Positions 57,130 through 64,000 of a stretch of 64,000 nt of DNA are shown in pieces; within the stretch, counting starts at the first letter, position 1; each line of letters begins with the position of its first letter. This DNA is from Usnea hakonensis (Eukaryota > Ascomycota > Lecanoromycetes > Lecanorales > Parmeliaceae). The stretch is taken from positions 1 through 64,000 of the forward strand of contig BLJB01000211.1 in assembly GCA_013423325.1 (NCBI GenBank), read 5' to 3'. The position numbers and the translations under genes are program-made. Below the pieces are notes generated by a model. The model saw only the letters and a list, made by a program, of their open reading frames with translations, was not told where the DNA came from and did not search any database.

Positions 57130-57352
57130 GGCGCTGCGCAGCAGGGGCCGAACTTCCCGTTGCTTCATGACTTTGCACGGCACACGGTCTACTCCTCCGA
57201 AACTCTTGACTTTGCGGTAGACACTATGGTCGGTATCCTTGGCCAACACGACTGGTTCTTGGACGCGGGACGGTCGTACATTGACGCCGATAAGATTGTC
57301 TCGCTACGCACCAGGCAACGTCTCCACTTCCATACCATGACATTCGATTGAA
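57130..57352 (+). pseudogene. CorA-like protein fragment (pre-membrane region)
   Basis: Reads FPLLHDFARHTVYSSETLD, FAVDTMVGILGQHDWFL and a TRQRLHFHTM helix. This is like the region before the two membrane helices of fungal CorA-like proteins. It stops before the membrane part, and the upstream side is replaced by repeats. Weak to moderate support. Confidence 0.45.
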
Positions 57353-58460
57353 TGTGACAGATGATTTAGTTCCCGTCAAATTCAAATGCAACGCATGTAT
57401 CATTTCTCAGTCTTACGAGGCCATTCTCTGGACACTTCTGACACGTCACTGGGCTTGATTGCAGAGTCTTCTGCATCGTCGCTCACCATGATTTCATCAT
57501 ACAGCTTAATGACCCGTGCGCCAGTCCTCGTGGCTTCATGTCCACTTGATCTACCTGTCCCAGTATGGCGATCACTTCCTGGTCGCTGGAATAAGGGGGA
57601 GATGCGGCGATCTACAGGAGGCAAATACATGTAAAGTAGACTAGACTGCACATGGTCTGCCTTTTGACAGCCATCTACCCAAAGAAGAACAAAAAACCAC
57701 TCCACCATAGGATCAGCGCCATTAGGAATCGAACCTAATATGAATTAAAATGCCAACCAGACAAATACTACCCGGCAGATGTACCCACATGTGAAGGTTC
57801 TTGGGACTAGACCCTTACTTTGTATCATCACCTCTACACCCCTGTAATTTTAAGGTAGTAGTGCGTGTCGCATTTCTATTCGTCTCTGCTCTCATGCAAA
57901 CCGCCCGATACGATACTTCACCCCGGCAGTGTCTGTTGAAATCGGATGTTAAATGATACTGGAACTCTGGTCATACGAAGGAATTCAGCCCCAGAAATCT
58001 ATCTGGTACGGACGAGCGGCTCGACATCTTTATCCCAGGTCCTCAAATGCCTTGTCACTGACCGAATCGGCTCTGATATATGTAGATTCACTCTCATTGT
58101 TGTAGGGTCCGTTGCCTAGGTAAGAGTGGCTTTTTATCGCCATCTTGGAGCTGTCAATCGACTGTAGAGTAGCTGGCATGACCTTACTGTGTCCCCGGAC
58201 GCCGACTCTGAAAACAAAATTGGGTATTGAAAGCCGCAGGTCAAGTCATGGAAGGAGAGATGCTTTGAACATATCTTAATCATCGAAATCCAGACATTTT
58301 GGAAACTGACATGCTAGCTGCTGTGAAAGCATGCGCGACAGCAGTTTCAATACTATCTAAAAGCACACGAGACTTTGGCTAGCTCAAAGCGAAATTCAAA
58401 GAATTCCAATAAATCACTTTGACTCTCATTCTTCAACTCCACGGCGGCCGAGTCATCTAC
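57353..58460. other. No supported gene
   Basis: Includes a tRNA-T-arm-like TTCGATTCCTAATGGCGC motif (minus strand, about 57,705-57,740). A 102-codon minus-strand frame (57,400-57,708) has no known motifs. Confidence 0.4.
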
Positions 58461-61322
58461 TTAAATGCCCCGAGCCTGTAACACGCTACTTAATCTTTTC
58501 TCAAATCCTTCGACATACGTCGGATTCAGCATATCCGCATGGTCGCCTTCACACTCATGATACTCAATCTCGCTCTTCGAGAAGTCTTGCCACTTGGACA
58601 AGTGATCCCTAATCCAGGTCGTGCGGTCCTTTTCGACCGAATGCAGCGGTGTGCAATACAATACATCGACCTTACTTACCCGCCCTTGCGGATGGTACAC
58701 CTTAGCCATAGAGCCAAAGTTATCCGTCACATTGATAATTGCGAGAAGCTGTTCTACATCGAGATTCAGAGTACTGCGCTGCTTCGGCCGCGAGACGTTC
58801 AAGATATTCTGCACGATGTCTGGCTTCGGTAAGCCACGGAAGCGAGCGATTAACTTGGGGACGTCATCTTGAGGAAGCAGTTCGAGGAAGTAGGAGACGA
58901 GAACCGCTGCGGCGGTCCAGTCCAGGTCTTGGACAAGGGGAATTACGTGAGGTGGAGAATCCAAAGCACCGCAGAATTTCACTTCGTCACCATTTGCTTC
59001 GAGCCTCTTCGCGAGTTCGAAGGCGACAGTCGTTCCGAGTGAGTAGCCAGTGAGGGCATAAGGACCTTTCGGCTGAATCTTCTTGACATGTTTGTAATAA
59101 GTGTCTGACATATCGGCAATGCTCTGGAAGAGGGTTTCATTATTGCTAAGACCACGCGCTGTTAGCGCAAATAAGGGTCGTCCTATAACTGTTCGAGCAA
59201 GAGGTAGGAACGCAAGGACGTTGCCAGACGCAGGATGTACGAGCCAAAGGGGAGTCTTGTTTCCTCCCGCTTGCAGCTGGACAACTGGGTCATATTGACG
59301 GGAGTGCTGGTTATCGATCGCACTGGCAATACTCTTGATGATAGGATTGCTGAGGAACGTGATGATGGAGATACCAAGACTGATTTTGAGATGCTTTCGG
59401 AGAGATTGCTCAAAGCGAAAAAGCCCCACAGACGTGATTCCCAACTCAAATATTGTTCTATCTACTGAAATCTCATCATCTGGTAGCTCCAACATCTCAG
59501 CAAGAACTTGAACAATCCTCTGTTCGGATTCTGTCTGGGGAGGCACCCGTGTCGCAAGGGCTACTTCCCTTATTGCGCGCGAGACCTCGATCTTCTCCTC
59601 GTTGTAGACGCCATTTTCAAATTGTTGCTGAATCTTCGTCCGTGAAAGTTTTCCTAGAGAGGACCTGTCTAACCGTACTTGTGATAGAGGAACGACCCAT
59701 TGAGGCCTCGTACCGATGATCTGAGTTGTAATGTGTGATATAGTGTTTGTAGTCCGGATATATTCATCTTCTGTAGGGACTGAGCCGTAAATAATGCAGT
59801 ATGTTTCCGTTGGTGAGTCTTTCGGCCGATGAGAGAATGCTGCAACGTAGGACGGTATGATTCCAGGTATATTTGCCTTTTGAAGAGCTGTTTCGATATC
59901 CTGTGGGAAATACTTGACGCCATTGATGACAATAACCTCCTTTGCTCTCCCTGACATGTTGAATTTACCATAGGAGTCAATGTAAGCCTTGTCCCCTGTG
60001 ATAAACCATCCGTCTTCGGTGAAGACCTTCGCTGTTGCTGGAGCATCGTTGTAATAGCCACGAAAAAGGACAGAGCCTGAGAGCTCTAGGCTACCGATTT
60101 CGTATAATGCTGCAGGTTCTTTAAGGTCCGTGCATACTCTAGCCCTGGCTCCTGTTATAGGTTTTCCTATCGATGCAAACTCGTGGCGCTCCCGCGCTTC
60201 ATATGCAGGATCAAACATGCCGTATATGAGAGCAGCGCATGCCTCTGTCAAGCCGTAACCCAGGCGTATAATCTGACCCTCGGCACCTAGAGCGTTCAGC
60301 CTCATGGTCAGACTATTGGCGATCTGGACGACGTTCGCTTCACCTCCTGACATAATACTCCGCAGACAAGACAGATCCAAGGAGGAAGTAGTATCAGACG
60401 TGTCACTAGCAATAAGCCGCCTCTCTAACTGAGCGAGGAAAAAATTTGGCGCAAAAGTATGAGTGACTCTATGTTTGGCAATTAGGCGAAGGAATAGAAT
60501 AGGCTCAGCGAGAAGATCATTGGCTTGAACTTGAATTTGTTCCGCCCCAAGGAACATAGCATGAAGATGGATCTCAGTCAGATTTGCTACATGGTCAAGA
60601 CCGATCCAGCTCATTAAGACTGAGCTACCACTTGAACTCCAATTTTCACTTTTTCCGTGAATGGAATGCAAAATCTGCCGGGTTGTCAACGGGACTGCTT
60701 TGGCATTACCGGTGGAGCCTGATGTGAGCATAAGAACAGCGGGACGATCAGAACTTTCTTGAGTCAGAGGCGGCACAGGTACCTCTGCCAATGGCTTGGT
60801 TGGAGGCAGAGCTTCAATTGTGTGGACAGAGAGAAGATTGACTTCCGGAAACTGGGAGACAACCTTGTCTGAGGTTAACATGACCGGATCTTTGAGCAGC
60901 TTTTTCAAATGGTGCAGATGCTCCTCACGCTGACTGATGTTGGGTGAAAAAGGAGTGGAGATGGCTGGCAGGAATCCTGAACAGATGATGGCCCAAAGCC
61001 ATTCGATGTTTTCGGCATGATTGTCAAAATGCAATAATATCACGCTGTCCTTTGCAAGACCTGGAAGTTGGCGAAGCCGAGATGCCTTCTCCTCACTGCC
61101 GACAAGAAGTTGCTGGTAAGTGATTCGCGTCGCAGTTGGAGGTTCTCGCCCAGGAAGATAGATGGTAATACCCGCATTAGATCGGGCGGAGGCTTGAAGC
61201 AACCTGATCAAATTGTCGCTCAGAGAATCACAGCTCGAAAGTGCCGGCTCGCTCAAGGTATTTAATATGCCTCCATCACGAAGAACTACCCCGAACGTCG
61301 GACTTTGAACTTTCAGGGCCAT
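58461..61322 (-). CDS. A-T-TE (NRPS-like) synthetase 2
   Basis: A single exon of 953 residues with the same domain order as synthetase 1. A domain: LTSGSTGNAKAV (T200), WIGLDHVANLTEIHLH, YGLTEACAA, GRAKEVIVINGVKYFP and LGKLSRTKI. T domain: FELGITSVGL, phosphopantetheine serine S631. TE: GYSLGTTVAFE with S761, and H928 in EGDHADM. The N-terminus is about 25 residues longer than in synthetase 1. The shared GLDHVA..TE.HL pocket motif suggests a related alpha-keto acid substrate, while TE differences (GYSLG/GDH against GYSYG/GSH) leave room for a different coupling product. It is intact and divergent from the methyltransferase gene. Confidence 0.9.
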   Translation of the reverse strand: MALKVQSPTFGVVLRDGGILNTLSEPALSSCDSLSDNLIRLLQASARSNAGITIYLPGREPPTATRITYQQLLVGSEEKASRLRQLPGLAKDSVILLHFDNHAENIEWLWAIICSGFLPAISTPFSPNISQREEHLHHLKKLLKDPVMLTSDKVVSQFPEVNLLSVHTIEALPPTKPLAEVPVPPLTQESSDRPAVLMLTSGSTGNAKAVPLTTRQILHSIHGKSENWSSSGSSVLMSWIGLDHVANLTEIHLHAMFLGAEQIQVQANDLLAEPILFLRLIAKHRVTHTFAPNFFLAQLERRLIASDTSDTTSSLDLSCLRSIMSGGEANVVQIANSLTMRLNALGAEGQIIRLGYGLTEACAALIYGMFDPAYEARERHEFASIGKPITGARARVCTDLKEPAALYEIGSLELSGSVLFRGYYNDAPATAKVFTEDGWFITGDKAYIDSYGKFNMSGRAKEVIVINGVKYFPQDIETALQKANIPGIIPSYVAAFSHRPKDSPTETYCIIYGSVPTEDEYIRTTNTISHITTQIIGTRPQWVVPLSQVRLDRSSLGKLSRTKIQQQFENGVYNEEKIEVSRAIREVALATRVPPQTESEQRIVQVLAEMLELPDDEISVDRTIFELGITSVGLFRFEQSLRKHLKISLGISIITFLSNPIIKSIASAIDNQHSRQYDPVVQLQAGGNKTPLWLVHPASGNVLAFLPLARTVIGRPLFALTARGLSNNETLFQSIADMSDTYYKHVKKIQPKGPYALTGYSLGTTVAFELAKRLEANGDEVKFCGALDSPPHVIPLVQDLDWTAAAVLVSYFLELLPQDDVPKLIARFRGLPKPDIVQNILNVSRPKQRSTLNLDVEQLLAIINVTDNFGSMAKVYHPQGRVSKVDVLYCTPLHSVEKDRTTWIRDHLSKWQDFSKSEIEYHECEGDHADMLNPTYVEGFEKRLSSVLQARGI

Positions 61323-62453
61323 GCTGTTGTGGTTTTTCGTGGTGATAGTGAAATAAAGAAGTAGTCTACCAAAGGTAAATGAAAACCGGGTGCACTTTTG
61401 TAGATCTAGATGTGAAATCCAAGGCTGGAGATGAATTCAGAGGCTTCTAGCCTTCTTATCCGAGATCTACATCATTCAATGCAAGTCGGCGGGGTCCCGG
61501 GGTGACTATGCATCAGTACCCAATCCCCGTGTAACGCCTAATGCCGAAATTCGGGACATCCAACTTATTTTCTAGACCTCAAAGGCCAGGATTCCCTGCA
61601 GAACAGGAACAGATACTCTCTCCTTACCTATCAGTCACTCGATCCTAGAGTGCACTGTCTGATACTACTATCAGGCTATTCCTAGTCCCAAAAAAGTAGA
61701 GTGAACGCTCAGCCGCCGTGGCTATCATGTAAACAACCGAATACGGGGACGACACAAGGGGAAGTGCATAGCAAGAGCATGTATGGTGCTAGAGAAATGA
61801 TTTTCGATGTTGTGCTTGGATTCGCTCGTTGAGGTCGCTTAGGGTCATACTTCGTAGCAGATATCTCACACAGAGGGGGACATTGCCTACATCAGATGCA
61901 GGATAATTCGAAAATTCCCATTCCTTAGAGCAACATATGCAATGTACGTGATCCCAAGTTGATACTTCTTCAGCGAGCGATTTGAGCGGCTAAAGGCCGG
62001 AAGGCCGTCAAAGTGGTGTCATTGTACCGACAGAGGTGTAGATTTATCCTTATCCTACTCGTATTTTATTTTCAGCCGTCTTCTGCGGTTTCCAGCGACG
62101 TGGCACAATAATGCATCTGGTGTGCTCCATTTTCTGTCCCAGATGGCGATTTATTCGAGACTCATGGAAAATTTCCATTTCCGTGTAGACGTGAAGGCTG
62201 AGATGAAGCGTCTGCAGATCTTCACCTAGATTAATATGTTACTATTCTAGTTGATTGCGAGCGGCCTTGTCGGCTGACGGCTTTCCAACTCCGGGACGAA
62301 GGAATTGGAGTGAAGGGCGCAGTCGTACTTTCTCTCGGAATTGGTGAAGAATGCCCCCTTGCCTTTTCCCGCTTGTTTCTGCCACTGCCGGAGCGTTCTC
62401 TCTTCTCTCTCCTATTACCACAATTCTCAACTCTGATCATCTTTGCTCTCATA
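61323..62453. promoter_or_regulatory. Divergent promoter region: synthetase 2 and methyltransferase
   Basis: An 1.1-kb gene-free region between two diverging starts. At 61,987-62,007 two overlapping CGG/CCG inverted half-sites occur (CGG-N7-CCG and CGG-N4-CCG), the kind bound by Zn2Cys6 factors. Their use is untested. Confidence 0.45.
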
Positions 62454-63438
62454 ATGGTGGTTTCTGGAGAACGTCATCATGGCCCCGCCATTTTCGAAGG
62501 GGAACCTGCAGTCGATGCGGTGCTGAAACAAGCCTGGTATGATGAGAATGTTAAATCTATCCCTGACGATGCGAGGCGTTTGCTCGAGGAATATAGTGGG
62601 CTGGATCCCAACGAGATCATCCCGCATGTCGTTGCACTGGTGAGTCCAAACCTCTTGTAAATAGAACCCTTTCGTGTCACATCACCACCGGTGTGTTGCA
62701 AACCAGCCGTTCAGCTGAAATATAAAATGCTCGCAGAGGGACAAAGCCTTCAAAATCTGGTCTTACGCTTGCATTGGTCAAATGCGTTTCTTGACCTACA
62801 ATCTCTCCCTACTACCCTTCTATAGGCAAGTCCTCACGCGCATCCACTCCGGCGCGACCTTCCTGGATGCAGGATGTTGTTTTGGGCAAGAAATCCGCTA
62901 CATGGTCCAAGACGGTGTTCCCTCTACTCAACTCTACGGCTTCGACCTGGAGCCCGATTTCATTGAGCTCGGCTACCAGCTTTTCCGCGATCGGGATAAG
63001 CTTCAAGCAACCTTTGTCTCAGGAGATGTACTCGCAGGCCCAACGACGCCAGGAGGTCAAGAATTTATCAAATTGAAGGGGCAAATGGACATTGTCTTTG
63101 CATCCTCCTTTCTACACGTCTGGGACTGGGAGGATATGATCAAGGCAGCCAAATGTCTAGTTTTCATGACTCGGCCGCAGCCAGGATCGATGATTATTGG
63201 CAAGCAGCTAGGTAGCGTCAATGCGGGCCAGTACAAGATGCCCACATCTAGTGGATTCAACTATCGGCATAATGCGGAGAGTATGAGGCGATTTTGGCAG
63301 CAGATTGGTGAAGAGACCGAGACAAGCTGGAAAGTTGAAGCTGATGTCTATCAGGGACATGAGCTCACAGATAATAGAAATCATGCATGGTCTGAGCCGG
63401 AGATGCGGATGGTGTGGTTCACGGCCGTTATGCAATGA
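62454..63438 (+). CDS. SAM-dependent methyltransferase, AusD-type
   Basis: Two exons (62,454-62,639 and 62,737-63,438) with a 97-bp GTGAGT...CAG intron give 295 residues. The SAM motif I is FLDAGCCFGQ (about 104-113), followed by YGFDLEPDFIELGYQLF (acidic residue binding ribose) and FASSFLHVWDWEDM. The C-terminal part contains RHNAESMRRFWQQIGEET. This resembles fungal secondary-metabolite methyltransferases such as AusD of the austinol pathway, which methylate hydroxyl or carboxyl oxygens. The substrate is unknown. ATG 62,454 fits because the frame closes upstream and residues 1-62 match the family's lead helix. Confidence 0.83.
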
Positions 63439-64000
63439 TCAAGCTACTAGCCTGGTTGGCCAATTTCCTCAAATTGAAGTCTTGTATTCTATGGATGAGC
63501 AGCATCGTTTTTAGATCAAATTTCGCTAGGCGACCAGGCTGGTGTAGGGCTCGATCATTCTGAAGTTCCACACTCCTACGTACAATGATAATTCACATTA
63601 TGGTACACGCGAATATGTCTTCCCCGTCCTCTACCGTCGCCAGATAATATTACGTCTCTTGACTTGTCAAGACATGGTATCTCAACCTGAGCTGCAGTCC
63701 CTACCTAGATCGGCCTCCACTCCAAGTCCGTCTCGACCCTGATCTGATCCGTAGGCGCTATGATATCATCTCTTTCACTCGAAGCTCTAATTAACGTTTG
63801 CGGGCCAGCTTGCAGTTGCTCTTGGCTGCGATCTGAATTCTCTTGTTTGGAACCAGCTTGATTGTTTTCTCGCGATCTCAAACGAATCACGCGGCCGCTC
63901 GCTCCTAAGCTATTTGACGAGTCGCTACGCAAGTACGATCGGATCTTCTCAGACAGATATTTCAGTTGGGATGCGATGAGTGGCAGGCATGCGCACATAA
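63439..64000. other. No supported gene to window end
   Basis: A minus-strand frame (63,705-63,998) of 97 codons runs off or near the window edge (SLGASGRVIRLRSREN). It may be the end of a gene outside the window but carries no known motif. Confidence 0.4.

Noticed and set aside
1..64000. CRISPR arrays, bacterial operons, rRNA genes
   Set aside because: Repeat arrays seen have no unique spacers of even size, introns show a eukaryotic genome, and no rRNA-like conserved segments were recognised.

Overview
The window looks like an accessory, repeat-rich part of a filamentous ascomycete genome (Pezizomycotina, most like Eurotiomycetes). Genes have 45-100 bp GT-AG introns with CTGAC/CTAAC-type branch points. 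Families seen are typical of these fungi: HET, SWIM-type, A-T-TE synthetases and fungal-only nuclease-like families. Repeats carry a strong RIP signature: C-to-T and G-to-A changes that nearly remove CpA and TpG. Repeated DNA is A+T-rich and single-copy gene islands are not, so the window is compartmented. There is one assembly gap (51 N).

Layout. 1-4.4 kb: a Tad-type LINE ORF1 fragment, RIP-bleached DNA with a tandem array, and a 5'-truncated LINE 3' end. 4.7-5.3 kb: a small SWIM zinc-finger gene. 7.1-11.7 kb: a gene graveyard (nuclease-like family, SDR, AAA ATPase, kinase N-lobe, piggyBac transposase), partly duplicated near 45 kb. 12-14.1 kb: an intact HET-domain gene abutting a casein-kinase-1 fragment in the same frame. 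14.4-16.6 kb: a gapped nuclease-like/DUF7730 ORF. 16.6-17.6 kb: G-rich low-complexity DNA. 17.7-18.8 kb: DDHD-phospholipase and SDR pseudogenes. 19.1-21.3 kb: a DUF7924-like gene. 21.6-23.2 kb: glutamate 5-kinase.

24.1-35.8 kb is the best candidate system: a compact, apparently intact set of enzymes with no RIP damage. It holds an aldo-keto reductase, a nine-exon Baeyer-Villiger monooxygenase, a VOC-fold dioxygenase-like protein, a beta-hydroxyacid dehydrogenase and a divergently transcribed A-T-TE (NRPS-like) synthetase. Synthetases of this architecture dimerise aryl pyruvates into quinones, furanones or butenolides. The neighbours could then reduce, insert oxygen into, or cleave that core. 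No transporter or transcription factor was found.

36.9-44.1 kb is a nearly full-length but RIP-inactivated Tad-clade LINE with flanking bleached DNA. 44.7-57.4 kb is a second graveyard: a duplicated nuclease-like/SDR module, a coiled-coil multicopy family, a zinc-finger family protein, and fragments of patatin, ankyrin, TPR, CK1 and CorA-like genes. It also has a palindromic repeat array and a non-RIPed LINE fragment. 58.5-63.4 kb holds a second full-length A-T-TE synthetase, divergent from an AusD-type methyltransferase across a 1.1-kb intergenic region. Two paralogous A-T-TE enzymes therefore lie 22.6 kb apart, separated by transposon and relic DNA. Whether they belong to one pathway is an open inference.
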